Assembly (NCBI RefSeq): GCF_038039215.1
Contig: NZ_JBBPCL010000001.1
Coordinates: 2,852,001 to 2,916,000, forward strand
Length of the DNA stretch: 64,000 nucleotides
DNA from: Pseudonocardia sp. T1-2H
GTDB lineage: Bacteria; Actinomycetota; Actinomycetes; Mycobacteriales; Pseudonocardiaceae
Reading direction: 5' to 3'
The notes beneath the pieces are model-generated. The model was not told the origin of the DNA. It made no database searches and was given only the letters and a program-made list of their open reading frames with translations. Positions 24,456 to 34,991 of the stretch are shown one piece after another. Numbering within the stretch: the stretch's first letter is position 1; the number at the start of each line of letters is the position of its first letter. Position numbers and translations under genes: made by a program.

Positions 24456-27400
24456 TCACTCGTCATTGTCGACCGCCTCCGCACCCAGGGCGAACACCTC
24501 GCGGAGCTCGCCGGTGCTCAGGTCCCCGAGCCAGCCCTCGCCGTCGCTGATCACCATCTCGGACAGCGCCTTCTTGGACTCGATCAACGTGTCGATCCGC
24601 TCCTCGACCGTGCCGGGACAGCAGAACTTCCGCACCTGGACGTTGCGGTGCTGGCCGATCCGGAACGCCCGGTCCGTCGCCTGGTTCTCCACCGCGGGGT
24701 TCCACCAGCGGTCCAGGTGGACGACGTGGTTCGCGGCGGTGAGCGTGAGCCCGGTGCCGCCGGCCTTGAGCGAGAGCAGGAAGATCGACGGCCCGTCCGC
24801 CGACTGGAAGCGCTCGACCATCTCGTCCCGCTTCTTCTTCGGCGTCCCGCCGTGCAGGTAGAGGACGTCCTGGTCGAACCGGGCGGACAGGTGCGGGACG
24901 AGCATCGCCGCGAACTCGGTGAACTGGGTGAAGCAGAGGACCTTGTCCCCCTCGGCGAGGATCTCGGCCAGGATCTCCTCGAGCCGCGCGACCTTCCCGG
25001 AGCGCCTGCCGATGGGCGAACCGTCGTGCAGGAGCTGGGCCGGGTGGTTGCAGACCTGCTTGAGCTTCGCCATCGCGGCGAGGACATTGCCGCGGCGCTG
25101 GATGCCCTGGCTGTCCTCGATCTTCTCCATCATGTCGTCCACGACGGTCCGGTACAGCGACGCCTGCTCCCGGGTGAGCCGGTACTCCTGCCGGATCTCG
25201 ATCTTCTCCGGGAGGTCGTCGATCACCGTCGGGTCCGTCTTGACCCGGCGCAGCAGGTAGGGGCGGGTGATCCGGCGGAGCTCCTCGGCGGCGTCGTCGC
25301 TGCGGTGGCGCTCGATCGGGACGGCGAAGCGCTGCCGGAACCGTTCCGGCCGGCCGAGCATGCCGGGGTTGAGGAAGTCCATCACGGACCAGAGCTCGGC
25401 GAGCCGGTTCTCCATCGGCGTGCCGGTGAGCGCGACGCGGTGCCCGGCGTTGATCCGGCGCGCGGCCTTGGAAGGCGCCGCGTGGGCGTTCTTGATCGCC
25501 TGGGCCTCGTCGAGGACGAGCCGGTGCCAGGCGAGGCCCTCGAGCTCCTCGATGTCCCGCGCCGCGGTGCCGTAGGTGGTGACGACGACGTCCGTCCCGG
25601 TCAGGAGCTCGCGCAGGGCCTCGCCGTGCGGACGGGCGACGCCGTGGTGGGCGTGCACCCGCAGGCTCGGGGCGAACTTCGCGGCCTCCCGCTGCCAGGT
25701 GCCGACGAGGGACATCGGGCAGAGGATCAGCGTGGGTCCCGGCCCTGGTCGACCCAGCTGGCCGGCCGCCCGCTCGTGGGCCTCCAGGGCCAGCATCTGG
25801 ACCGTCTTGCCGAGGCCCATGTCGTCCGCCAGGCAGGCGCCGAGGCCGAGCGAGGAGAGGAAGGCGAGCCAGGACAGGCCGCGCTGCTGGTAGGGCCGCA
25901 GCGTCGCGAGGAACCCGGGCGGCGCGTCGAGCGGGGTGAGCGTACGGTCCGCCGTGCCCTCGAGGAGGTCGCCGACCCAGCCGTCGGCGACGACGGACGT
26001 GATCGGCAGCGGGGTCGCCGGACCGGCGCCCTGGGCGAACGCGAGCAGGTCCGCGGCGGTGGGCGGGACCTTCCGTCTCCGCTCGCGCTTGAGGAACTCC
26101 AGACCCTTGGCCAGCGCCTCGGCGTCGACGCTGACCCACTGCCCGCGCACCCGGACGAGCGGTGCCTTCGCCGCGACCAGCTCGGCGATCTCCTCCTCGC
26201 CCAGCTCCTCGTCCCCGACGGCGATCGACCAGCGGAACTGCGACAGCTCCTCGCGGCCGAGCCCGCCGCGCAGGATGACGCCCGGGGCAGGGGTGGAGCT
26301 GGTGGACAGCCGCAGCCCGATCGGCCGCGTGCCGTTCCAGCCGGCCGGGAGCTGCACCCCGAAACCGGCCGCGACCAGTGCGGCGGCGTCCTCGGTGAGG
26401 AACGAGTGCGCGGAGGCGACGTCCAGGTCGACGTGGGCGGGCCGGGCCTGCCGCAGCGCCGGGCCGATCATCGGGTAGACCAGCGCCGCCCGGCCGAGCT
26501 CGGCGAGCAGCAGCTCCTGCGCGGACACGATCAGCCGGTCCGCCCGGCCCGCCCAGACGGCGTCCGCCGAGACGATCAGGCTGGGGTCCTCCGTGGACTG
26601 GAGCTGGAACTCCAGCACCCAGCGGGAGCCCTCCCCGGTCTGGTCGTCCTCGTCGTCCCCGGGGTCTGCCGGGTCGTGCAGCGTGCGGATCTCGGCGAGG
26701 CGGAAGGTGGCCCGCCCCGGGCCGGTCTCCTCGGTGCCGACCTCGTCCCAGGCCTGCAGGGCCGCGGACAGCTCCGCGACCTCCCGCTCCGGCGCCTCGA
26801 ACCGCGCGTCCGCACCGGTCAGGGCGGTGAGCCAGGCCTCGGTGGCGGGCAGCGTCCGCGGCGCCCGGCCTCGGCGGCGGGGGACGAGCGCGAGCGGGAC
26901 GTCCGCCCGGCCCAGCTGCTCGCGGACCGCCGCGTCCGTGAGGGCGGCCAGCGCGTCGTCGACGAGGGTGGCGGGATCCCGGCCCGCGACGTCCCCTCCC
27001 CGGCGCTGCTCGGCCCGCGCGACCGGGGGCAGCCCCTCGATCAGGGCGCGCCGGGTGACGGCGTCCAGGCCCTGGACGACCGGCCGCCAGCGGGCCTCCG
27101 GCCGCCCGCCCTCCTGCACGACGGTCGGCAGGATGCGGCCGCGGGAGGCGAGCTCCGCGGCGAAGCGCGCGACGGCCCGGAGATGGGTGACCGAGGCCCC
27201 GTAGCGGACGTCCTCGGCCGGGTCCTCGAGCTCGGCGGGATCGACGACGACGCCCGGCACGCTCCACGGGCTCAGCGACGTCTCGCTCGTCCGGCGCGCC
27301 GGCGGCGCGGCCCGGACGAGCTCCCGGGGAGTCCACCGGGCCGCTGCTGCGCGAGGGCAAGAGCATCGTGAGCATCGTCTGCTTGCCCGGGTGGATCCCG

Positions 27401-27543
27401 GCGAGCGTGGACGCGGGCAGCGCGAACGGATGCGGCCGGGCGCTGCGCAGCGACCGCCGCGACGTCGTCGCAGGCCGTTGCCCGTCCTCGGCCCACAGCA
27501 CGGCACCACGACCGGGGGACCAGAGCGCGTGGACGACCAACAC
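24456..27543 (-). CDS. SNF2-family helicase (apparent frameshift near the N-terminus)
   Basis: About 1,028 residues if joined. The N-terminus MLVVHALWSPGRGAVLWAEDG runs in one frame to PVDSP, and ELVRAAPPARRTSE continues in another; one extra G in the CCCGGGG run at 27323-27329 explains the break. Walker A is in DDMGLGKTVQML, the DEAQ box in VLDEAQAIKN, with LTGTPMENRLAELWS and a C-terminal helicase domain (GGTGLTLTAANHVV, DRAFRIGQHRNVQV). It is an ATP-driven DNA translocase paired with the SWIM protein. Confidence 0.9.
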
Positions 27544-27596
27544 GACGTCAGGCTACGGGCGCCCCCCGACAGTTCCGGAACCCCCGCGAGTCCGGG

Positions 27597-27920
27597 TCAG
27601 GCGAGCTGGTAGCGGTCCCGGGCGGCCTCGGGGACGAGGTCGAGGTAGTCCGGGTGCTTGCCGATCCAGGAGCGGATGAAGGGGCAGTCCGGGTAGACGT
27701 CCAGGCCGCGCCTGCGGGCGGCGTCCAGGGCGGCCCGGGCGAGCGTCCCGCCCAGGCCCTGGCCGCCGAACTCGTCGTGGATCACGGTGTGGGTGAAGGT
27801 GATCCGGCCGGGCTCCAGGGCGTAGTTCGCGTAGCCGGCGAGCTTCCCGCCGACGTGGATCTCGAAGCGGGACCACTCGGCGACGTCGAGTACCTGGGGT
27901 TCGGTCGCTGCGTCGGTCAT
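27597..27920 (-). CDS. Small GNAT-family N-acetyltransferase (COG2388/YjdJ type)
   Basis: 107 residues. Short GNAT proteins of this kind have GRITFTHTVIHDEFGGQGLGGTLARAALDAARRRG, whose GGQGLGG binds the CoA pyrophosphate, and a closing CPFIRSWIGKHPDYLDLV. The start ATG 27920 overlaps the pirin stop by 4 nt, so it is coupled to pirin. Substrate unknown. Confidence 0.88.
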   Translation of the reverse strand: MTDAATEPQVLDVAEWSRFEIHVGGKLAGYANYALEPGRITFTHTVIHDEFGGQGLGGTLARAALDAARRRGLDVYPDCPFIRSWIGKHPDYLDLVPEAARDRYQLA

Positions 27921-28902
27921 GAGGAGGATCCTCCCAGCTGCCCGTGCGGGACGTAGGTCGCGGGGACCACGCCGAGCTTGCCCTTCTGGTAGTCCTCGAA
28001 CGCCTGCAGCACCTCGGCCCTGGTGTTCATCACGAACGGGCCGCCCCACGCGACGGGCTCGCGGATCGGCTGCCCGCCGAGCACCACGACGTCGAGCGCG
28101 GGGGTCCGGGACTCCTGCGCCACGTTGCCCGCCACCGTGATTACGTCGCCCGGGCCGAACAGCGCGAGCTGTCCGCCGCGGATCGGCCGGTCGTCCTTGC
28201 CGACGGTCCCGGCGCCGGAGAGCACGTAGACCAGCGCGTTGAAGTCCCGGCGCCACGGCAGCCGCATCCGCGCCCCGGGGAGATCGTCGCGTGCATCATC
28301 GCCATCGGCGTGTAGGTCGACCCGGGACCGCGCAATCCGGCGAGGTCACCGGCGATGACGCGGATCAGTGCGCCGCCGTCGGGCGTCGTGAGCAGCGCGG
28401 ACTCGCCCGCGCGCAGGTCCTGGTACTTCGGCTCGAGCCACTTGTCCGCCTTGGGCAGGTTCACCCACAGTTGCAGGCCGTGGAACAGCCCGCCGCTGGC
28501 GACCAGCGCCTCCGGTGGCCGCTCGATGTGCAGGAGCCCGCCACCCGCGGTCATCCACTGGGTGTCGCCGTTGGTGATGCTGCCGCCGCCGCCGTGGCTG
28601 TCCTGGTGCTCGAACTCGCCGTCCATGATGTAGGTGACGGTCTCGAAGCCGCGGTGCGGGTGCCAGGACGTGCCCTTGGGCTCGCCGGGCGCGTACTCCA
28701 CCTCGCCCATCTGGTCCATGTGCAGGAACGGGTCGAGGTCGCGGAGGTCGACGCCCTGGAACGCGCGGCGGACCGGGAAGCCCTCGCCCTCGAAGCCGCG
28801 GGGCGCGGTGGTGATCGAGCGGACGCCGCGGTCGAGCTCGGTGGGACCGGGCTCGGGCACGCGCGGCAGGGTGGTCACGTCGGAGACGGTCACGGCTGGC
28901 AT
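27917..28902 (-). CDS. Pirin family protein (apparent frameshift)
   Basis: About 328 residues if joined. The N-terminal cupin has the metal triad (HMDQMG, SWHPHRGFETVTYIMDGEFEHQDS, and GGLLHIERPP). The frame breaks after MMHATISPG; one G restored at 28273-28280 continues as ARMRLPWRRDFNALVYVLSG and the pirin C-terminal cupin. Pirins are iron cupins with quercetinase-like or redox roles. It starts the pirin-GNAT pair. An 8-bp inverted repeat lies 17 nt upstream. Confidence 0.85.
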
Positions 28903-28918
28903 CGGAACCCCCGTAGAT

Positions 28919-28948
28919 GGTTGAGCATGCAACTGCTCGGGCTCAACC
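28919..28948. promoter_or_regulatory. Inverted repeat upstream of pirin
   Basis: GGTTGAGC (28919-28926) and GCTCAACC (28941-28948) pair perfectly, with TGCAACTGCTCGG between. It lies just upstream of the pirin start and may be its operator or overlap its promoter; a MarR- or TetR-type binding site would look like this. Confidence 0.5.
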
Positions 28949-28976
28949 GTACCGCTCCTCAGGTTGTTCCGGAGGC

Positions 28977-29708
28977 TCAGTCCGGCGTCGCCCGGCCGAC
29001 CGTCTTCCGCAGGTAGCCGCGCAGGGCCTCGCGCGGGTTCTCGGTGATCTCCGGGCCGTGGGTGAACGCGGCGACGGCGTACTCCAGCTCGCCGAGGCGC
29101 TGCGCCGTCCGCTGCGTCATCCGGAAGTCCGAGCACAGCGGTTTCGGGGAGAGCCGCACGCCCAGCACGTTGAAGATCGCGTCCCCGGTGACCAGTACCC
29201 GGCCCGGCTCGTGCAGCAGCGAGATGTGGCCGGGGGAGTGCCCGGGCGTCGCGACGACCCGCAGGCCGCCGCCGACCGGGAGGACCTGCCCGTCCGTCAG
29301 ATGGTCGGTGACGGTGAACGGCGTCCAGGAACCGCCGGGGGCGAACCGCTCGAACAGGCGTCCGGCCGGCGAGGACCGGTCCGGGGACGGGGAGGTGCCG
29401 GACTCGGCGTACCGCACGTCGTCGGTGTGCACGGCGATCGGGGCTCCGGTCCGCCGCTCCATCTCGGCCGCACCGCCCGCATGGTCCGGGTGCGCGTGGG
29501 TCAGCACGATCCGGGTGACGTCCGCCGGCCGCTTCCCCATCGCGGCGAGGCCGGCCACGAGTTTCGGCGGGGCGGACCTCAGTCCGGTGTCGACGAGGGT
29601 GACCGAGCCGTCGTCGTCGACGAACGCGTAGGAGTTGACCTGCCAGGACCCCACGGTCGGGATGCGGAAGACCCCGGGGACGAGCTCGATCGCGGGAGGA
29701 TTCGCCAC
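28977..29708 (-). CDS. MBL-fold metallo-hydrolase
   Basis: 243 residues from GTG 29708. The metallo-beta-lactamase fold has the HAHPDHAGG zinc motif, PGHSPGHISL, VTGDAIFN (bridging Asp) and AAFTHGPEI (last His). The substrate is unknown; lactonase, glyoxalase II-like or quinone-type roles are all possible. It is divergent from the SMP-30 gene. Confidence 0.85.
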   Translation of the reverse strand: MANPPAIELVPGVFRIPTVGSWQVNSYAFVDDDGSVTLVDTGLRSAPPKLVAGLAAMGKRPADVTRIVLTHAHPDHAGGAAEMERRTGAPIAVHTDDVRYAESGTSPSPDRSSPAGRLFERFAPGGSWTPFTVTDHLTDGQVLPVGGGLRVVATPGHSPGHISLLHEPGRVLVTGDAIFNVLGVRLSPKPLCSDFRMTQRTAQRLGELEYAVAAFTHGPEITENPREALRGYLRKTVGRATPD

Positions 29709-29826
29709 CGGCGGAACCCTAGCCCGGTCGGCCGATCTCCTCGCCCAGCTGTGGTCATCGGCGGTTCGCCGGGGCCACACTCCACACCGTGTCCCGCCGC
29801 CGTGGCCGGGACCGGAGGAGGTGCTC

Positions 29827-30714
29827 GTGAGCGAGCTGTCCGTCGTGCTGGAGAAGCAGTCGTTCCTGGAGGGGCCGCGGTGGTTCGGCGGCCGCGTCTT
29901 CGTCAGCGACTTCTACACCCATCGCGTGCTCAGCCTCCTTCCCGACGGCTCGGACGTGCGGGTCGAGGCCTCGGTCCCGGCCCAGCCGTCCGGCACCGGG
30001 CTGCTGCCCGACGGGCGGCTGCTCATCGCATCGATGCGGGACCAGCGGATCCTGCGCCGCGAGGAGGACGGGACGCTGGCCGTGCACGCCGAGCTCGCCG
30101 GGCTGACCACGAGCGTCCTCAACGACATGGCCGTCGACCCGCAGGGCCGGGCCTGGGTCGGGTGCTTCGGCTTCGACCTCATGGGCGGTGCCTCGATGCA
30201 GCCGGCGGTGCTGATGCGGGTGGACCCGGACGGCACGGCGGAGGTCGTCGCCGAGGACGTGCTCTTCCCGAACGGGACGGTCGCGGACGGCGAGACCGTG
30301 ATCGTGGCGGAGAGCTTCGGCAACCGCATGACCGCGTTCGACGTCGCCGCCGACGGCAGCCTGACGAACCGCCGGGAGTGGGCGACGTTCGGTCCCGCGC
30401 CGCAGACCACGGACGTCGGCGAGGCGCTCGGCTCCCTGGCCGTGGTGCCCGACGGGATCGCCGAGCCGGACCGGGACGGCGCGATCTGGGTGGCGGACGC
30501 CGGCAACAAGCGGGCGGTGCGGGTCCTGGAGGGCGGCGAGATCACCGACGAGATCTCCACCGGGGACGACGAGTGCTTCGCCGTCGCGCTCGGCGGGGAG
30601 GACGGCCGGACCCTCTTCCTGGCCTGTGCACCGAGCTTCCTCGAGCACGAGCGGCGGCACACCCGCGACGCGCGCCTGCTGTCCACGCGGGTGGGCGTCC
30701 CCCTGGCGCTGTAG
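29827..30714 (+). CDS. SMP-30/gluconolactonase family protein
   Basis: 295 residues from GTG 29827 with GGAGGA upstream. The six-bladed propeller shows FLEGPRWFGGRVFVSDFYTHR (metal Glu), SVLNDMAVDPQGRAWVG (Asn-Asp) and DGIAEPDRDGAIWVAD, whose Asp residues complete the calcium/zinc site. Family members hydrolyse lactones of sugars or xenobiotics. The next gene starts 2 nt after its stop. Confidence 0.85.
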   Translation: MSELSVVLEKQSFLEGPRWFGGRVFVSDFYTHRVLSLLPDGSDVRVEASVPAQPSGTGLLPDGRLLIASMRDQRILRREEDGTLAVHAELAGLTTSVLNDMAVDPQGRAWVGCFGFDLMGGASMQPAVLMRVDPDGTAEVVAEDVLFPNGTVADGETVIVAESFGNRMTAFDVAADGSLTNRREWATFGPAPQTTDVGEALGSLAVVPDGIAEPDRDGAIWVADAGNKRAVRVLEGGEITDEISTGDDECFAVALGGEDGRTLFLACAPSFLEHERRHTRDARLLSTRVGVPLAL

Positions 30715-30716
30715 CC

Positions 30717-31154
30717 GTGCCGGCCCTCGACGACGGCGCGTGCCGCAGCCTCGTCGCTGCCGCACCCGTCGGTCGGCTCGCGACCCTGCGCCCGGACGGC
30801 ACCCCGCGGCTCGTCCCGATCACGTACGCGCTGGTGGGCGGCCTGGTGTGCTCGGTCGTGGACGAGGTCAAGCCGAAGGCGAGCACCAGGCTGGCCCGCC
30901 TCGCCGACGTCGCGCGGGACCCGCGGGCGGCGCTGCTCGTCGACCACTACGCCGACGACTGGTCGCAGCTGTGGTGGGTCCGGATCGACGCCACCGCGGC
31001 CGTCCACGAGTCCGGCGGCGTCAGGGACCGCGCCCTGGACGCGCTGTGCGCGAAGTACCCGCAGTACGCGGCGGCCCGCCCGTCCGGCGTCGTCCTGGTG
31101 CTCACGCCCACCGCGTGGAAGGGCTGGTCCGCCGACGGCGGTCGTGCGCGGTAG
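30717..31154 (+). CDS. F420-dependent PPOX-class oxidoreductase (TIGR03668 type)
   Basis: 145 residues. Split beta-barrel flavin/F420 fold, with VGRLATLRPDGTPRLVPITYALVGGLV at the N-terminus, VKPKAST and LLVDHYADDWSQLWWVRIDATAAV in the middle, and a C-terminal PTAWKGW. It starts with GTG 2 nt after the SMP-30 stop, so they are co-transcribed. Its TAG stop is provided by the dispersed palindromic repeat at 31144-31183. Confidence 0.85.
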   Translation: MPALDDGACRSLVAAAPVGRLATLRPDGTPRLVPITYALVGGLVCSVVDEVKPKASTRLARLADVARDPRAALLVDHYADDWSQLWWVRIDATAAVHESGGVRDRALDALCAKYPQYAAARPSGVVLVLTPTAWKGWSADGGRAR

Positions 31155-31183
31155 TCGTCGCCCTGGCAACGAGATCCGCGCAC
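31144..31183. repeat. Dispersed palindromic repeat, copy 2
   Basis: GTGCGCGG (31144-31151) pairs with CCGCGCAC (31176-31183), with TAGTCGTCGCC and GGCAACGAGAT forming an imperfect inner stem. It lies between converging genes and contains the stop of the upstream gene. Likely a bidirectional terminator-type repeat. Confidence 0.7.
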
Positions 31184-31190
31184 GGGCGCG

Positions 31191-31952
31191 TCAGCGCAGG
31201 CCGGAGACGAACGCCGCGGTGGTCGCGTCGACGATCGCCGGGCGTTCGAGGTGGGGGGAGTGGCCGGACCTCAGCATGAGCAGGTCCACAGGCCCGGTGG
31301 CGGCGTCCCGGACGGCCTCGACGTGCACCGCGCTGCCGTAGGGGTCCCGGTCGCCCTGGATGCCGAGCACCGGGCAGGAGATCGCGGTGAGCTCCGGGCG
31401 CAGGTCCCAGTCCGTGAAGGCCGGGTCCAGCCAGACGTCGGTCCAGTTCCGGAAGGTCACCTCGGCGTCGCGATGGTGCCGGGCCATCCGGGCGGCGAGG
31501 TCGCCGTCGTCGTAGGCCTTCTTGGCGGCGGCGATCCCCTGGAGCCCGAGGTCCTCCACCAGTACGTGCGGTGCGAGCACGACCAGCCCGCGGACCGGCA
31601 GTGCCGCCGCCGCGAGCAGGGCGATCGAGGCGCCGTCGCTGTGCCCGACGAGCACCGGCTCACCCAGGTCGAGCGCGTCGATCAGGGCGGGGACGACGGT
31701 TGCGGCCTCGTCGTGCATGAACGACGTGCTGCGCTTGTGGGCGGGCAGGTCCGAGAAGCCGTGGCCCAGCCGGGAGTAGGCGACGGCGCGGCGGCCGGTG
31801 GCGGCGGCGAGCCGCTGGTGGAAGCCGCGCCACAGCCCGACCGACCCGAGGCCCTCGTGCAGGAACAGCAGCGGCGCCGCCCCGGGGTCCCCCGGGACGT
31901 CCTCGTACTCGTAGCCCGCACCGGCGAGCATCACGTGCGGTAGTGCGGTCAC
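31191..31952 (-). CDS. Alpha/beta hydrolase
   Basis: 253 residues. LLFLHEGLGSVGLWRGF carries the oxyanion-hole region, VLVGHSDGASIALLAAA the nucleophile Ser in GHSDG, CPVLGIQGDRDPYGS the Asp and RSGHSPHLERP the catalytic His. Substrate not predictable. ATG 31952 is 10 nt after the stop of the YjbR gene, so the two may be co-transcribed. Confidence 0.88.
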   Translation of the reverse strand: MTALPHVMLAGAGYEYEDVPGDPGAAPLLFLHEGLGSVGLWRGFHQRLAAATGRRAVAYSRLGHGFSDLPAHKRSTSFMHDEAATVVPALIDALDLGEPVLVGHSDGASIALLAAAALPVRGLVVLAPHVLVEDLGLQGIAAAKKAYDDGDLAARMARHHRDAEVTFRNWTDVWLDPAFTDWDLRPELTAISCPVLGIQGDRDPYGSAVHVEAVRDAATGPVDLLMLRSGHSPHLERPAIVDATTAAFVSGLR

Positions 31953-31961
31953 TCCGCGATG

Positions 31962-32309
31962 CTAACCATCGAGCTCGGCGACGAGTTTGCGCGGCGCGAC
32001 CTCCCGGTACGCGTCGGTGACGATCTCCCCGACCTCCGCCCAGTCCACGTCGACGTCGAGGTAGACGCCCAGCCAGCCGCGCCCGCCCACGTACGGCGGC
32101 CGGAAGAACCGCTGCGGATCGGCCGCCACCAGCTCCTCCTGGGCCCCGGCCGGGGCGGCGCACCAGAACGCGAGCCGGTCGTCGTGGTGGTGGTCCGCGA
32201 ACATCACGAACGTCCTGCGGACGAACCAGGTGGGCTCGCCGTGGCTGACCTTCTCGGTGACCCCGGGGAGGGCGAGGCAGAGCTCCCGGAGCCGTTCCAG
32301 CGGGCTCAC
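31962..32309 (-). CDS. MmcQ/YjbR family protein
   Basis: 115 residues. YjbR-fold small DNA-binding-like protein: LALPGVTEKVSHGEPTWFVRRTFVMFADHHHDD, then QEELVAADPQRFFRPPYVGGRGWLGVYLDVDVDW. The family is widespread and its cellular role undefined. ATG 32309. Upstream of the hydrolase in the same direction. Confidence 0.85.
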   Translation of the reverse strand: MSPLERLRELCLALPGVTEKVSHGEPTWFVRRTFVMFADHHHDDRLAFWCAAPAGAQEELVAADPQRFFRPPYVGGRGWLGVYLDVDVDWAEVGEIVTDAYREVAPRKLVAELDG

Positions 32310-32572
32310 ACCGGCACCGCCCGCGGCTCCCGGTTCCCGGTCGGCGTGCTCCTCGGCGTCGTCCGCATCCCGTCGAACCCCTTCCCGTCCGGCCCGCGCC
32401 GCGGCCCCGGTCCGTACCCACGATAATCTTGCAGCGCCAGATCGACGTCGGACCGTGATCAGGATGGCCCGGACGGGTGGTGGCGCGCCAGCGCCGGTGC
32501 TGTTCAGGGGTTCCGGCGCGCCCCTACGATGTCGCCGACGGGCCGGGGGACTCCGTCGAACGGGAGGCTGTC

Positions 32573-34984
32573 GTGGGATCGGACGACGGGCTGTCCGCGC
32601 GCGTCGTCGACGACGCCCCGGTGGGTCTGTTCGCGCTGGACGCCGACGGCGCCGTCCTCCTGTGGAACGCCGAGGCCGAGCGGCTCTCCGGCTGGTCGGC
32701 CGCGGACGTGCTGGGCCGCAACGGTTTCGCCGACGATCGGTGGCCCGTGGACACCGTCGGCGCCCGCCGCATGCTCGACGAGCTGGAGGCCGGCCGCCGG
32801 TTCAGCGCACCCCTGCCGGCGGCGGTGCCGAGCGGACGCACGCTCTACGTGCACGCGGCCCCCGGTGGTCCGGGCGGGGCGCCCGTCGTCGGGGTCCTGC
32901 AGGACGTCGGGGACGCCCTCGTCGGGCCGGACGCGTTCTCCCTGCTCGACGCGCTGTGGCAGAACGCCCCGGTCGGGCTCGCCTACTTCGACTCCGAGCT
33001 GCGCTACCGCCGGGTCAACGGCGCCGTGCTGACGATCGACGGCGGCACGTCGGACCAGCGCATCGGCCGCACCCTCGAGGAGCTGCACGGGGAGACCGGC
33101 CGGCGCATCGCGGACCTGCTCCGCGAGGTGATGCGGAGCGGCCGGCCGCAGCTGGACGTCGCGCTGTCCGGCCGGCTGTGGGGCGGCTCCGGACCGCTGC
33201 AGTCCTGGCTGTTCAACGTCTATCCGGTGCACGGCCGCAACGGTTCGGTGACCGGGGCCGGGCTCGTGGTCTCCGACGTCACCGAGTCCGAGCGCACCCG
33301 CGCCGAGCTCGCCGAGCTCGCCCTGGGCCGGGAACGGGCGCTGCGCCGCTACCAGAGCCTGGTGGACGCGACCACGGCCGCGGTCTGGATCCGGCTCGCC
33401 GACGGGAGCGCCGGCGAGGACGCCCCGGAGCTGCGGGCGATCACCGGTCAGCGCCCCGAGGAGTACCTCGGCTGGGGTTTCCTCGACGCGATGCACCCGG
33501 AGGACCGCGCGGCCGTCCGGCAGGCGTGGCTGCACGCCGTCGAACACGCCCTGGCCGAGCCCGGGAGCCACGCGGTCTTCGAGCACGTGTACCGGCTGCG
33601 GACCGTGTCCGGGACCTACCGCTGGTTCCGCAAGCGCGCGGTGCCCGTCCTGCTCGACGGTGGCCTCTCCGAGTGGGTCGGCACGGAGAACGACATCGAC
33701 GACGAGGTACGGGCCCGGCGCCGGATGGAGATCCTCGCCGGGGCGACCCTGGCGGTGAACCAGGCCCTGGACCCGGAGACCGAGCTGGAGGCCCTGGCCG
33801 AGGCGGTCGTCCCCGAGTTCGCGGACATGTGCCGGGTCTACCTGCTCGACGACGACCACCTGCACGCCAACCGGGTCACCGGGCGCCGTTCGGTGACCCG
33901 GGTCGCGGTCGGCCTGCCGCACGTGCCGGGCGACGAGCCGCGCTTCGTGTTCGGGCCGGGGCACCCCGTCGCGCGTTCGGTGGTGACGACGGAACCGGTG
34001 CTCGACCCCGGGCCACCGAGCGCGGACTCCTGGCCGGGCACCGACGCGATGCTGGAGTGGTGCGTCGCCGTGCGGATGAACTCGCGGCTGGTGGCGCCGG
34101 TGTTCTCCGGCGGGCACGTCGTCGCCGCGCTGGTGTTCGTCAGCTGCGGGGACCGGGCCGCCTACACCGCGGACGACCTGGCGCTGGTCAAGGAACTGGC
34201 CGCCCGGGTGTCGGCGGCCGTGGAGCAGGGCCGCCGCTTCCAGCAGACCCGCGAGGTGTCCGTCGCACTGCAGGACTCGATGCTGACCGCGCCGCCGACC
34301 GCCGCGGAGATCGGGATCGGCGGCATCGAGCTGGACGCCCGGTACCTGCCGGCCGCGGCCGAGCTCGAGGTCGGCGGGGACTGGTACGACGCGTTCCGGC
34401 TCCCGTTCGGGGACCTCGCGCTCGCCGTCGGGGACGTCGCCGGGCACGACCTGGCCGCCGCCGCGACCATGGGCCAGCTCCGCAGCATGCTGCGCGCGCT
34501 GGCCTACGACAGCGACGGCGACCCGTCGGACGTGCTGCGCCGGCTGGACCGGGTCTCGACCCGGCTCGCCGTGACCCGCTTCACGACCCTCGTCCACGGC
34601 CGGGTGCTCGCCCGGCCCGGGCCCGGCGGGCTGACCAGGGTGTTCCGCTGGTCCAACGCCGGACACCCGCGGCCCGTGCTCGTCACCCCGGACGGGACGG
34701 CACGGTTCGTCGAGGGCGTCGTCGACGTCGTGCTCGGCGTCGAGCCGGACCGGCTGCGGCACGACCAGGAGGTCGAGCTGCCGCCCGGGTCCACGCTGCT
34801 GCTCTACACCGACGGCCTGCTCGAACGGCGCGACGACCCGGACGACCGGGCCGGCCAGGACCTGCTGGACCTGGCCGGTCAGGCCGCCGGGATGGCCGTC
34901 GCGGAGCTGTGTGACCACGTGGTGCAGGGCAGCAAGGCGGACACCGGCGACGACGTCGTGGTGCTCGCGCTGCGGGCCCTGTGA
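32573..34984 (+). CDS. SpoIIE-type serine phosphatase with PAS and GAF sensor domains
   Basis: 803 residues from GTG 32573 (CGGGAGG upstream). Two or three PAS domains fill the first 400 residues (APVGLFALDADGAVLLWN, NAPVGLAYFDSELRYRRVN, and a third around FLDAMHPEDRAAV with a PAC end). A GAF domain follows, then an RsbU/SpoIIE PP2C domain with EVGGDWYDAF, GDVAGHDLAAA and YTDGLLERRDD metal-binding Asp residues. Such proteins release anti-anti-sigma factors in response to a sensed signal. No partner anti-sigma gene is adjacent. Confidence 0.9.
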   Translation: MGSDDGLSARVVDDAPVGLFALDADGAVLLWNAEAERLSGWSAADVLGRNGFADDRWPVDTVGARRMLDELEAGRRFSAPLPAAVPSGRTLYVHAAPGGPGGAPVVGVLQDVGDALVGPDAFSLLDALWQNAPVGLAYFDSELRYRRVNGAVLTIDGGTSDQRIGRTLEELHGETGRRIADLLREVMRSGRPQLDVALSGRLWGGSGPLQSWLFNVYPVHGRNGSVTGAGLVVSDVTESERTRAELAELALGRERALRRYQSLVDATTAAVWIRLADGSAGEDAPELRAITGQRPEEYLGWGFLDAMHPEDRAAVRQAWLHAVEHALAEPGSHAVFEHVYRLRTVSGTYRWFRKRAVPVLLDGGLSEWVGTENDIDDEVRARRRMEILAGATLAVNQALDPETELEALAEAVVPEFADMCRVYLLDDDHLHANRVTGRRSVTRVAVGLPHVPGDEPRFVFGPGHPVARSVVTTEPVLDPGPPSADSWPGTDAMLEWCVAVRMNSRLVAPVFSGGHVVAALVFVSCGDRAAYTADDLALVKELAARVSAAVEQGRRFQQTREVSVALQDSMLTAPPTAAEIGIGGIELDARYLPAAAELEVGGDWYDAFRLPFGDLALAVGDVAGHDLAAAATMGQLRSMLRALAYDSDGDPSDVLRRLDRVSTRLAVTRFTTLVHGRVLARPGPGGLTRVFRWSNAGHPRPVLVTPDGTARFVEGVVDVVLGVEPDRLRHDQEVELPPGSTLLLYTDGLLERRDDPDDRAGQDLLDLAGQAAGMAVAELCDHVVQGSKADTGDDVVVLALRAL

Positions 34985-34991
34985 CCGGGCC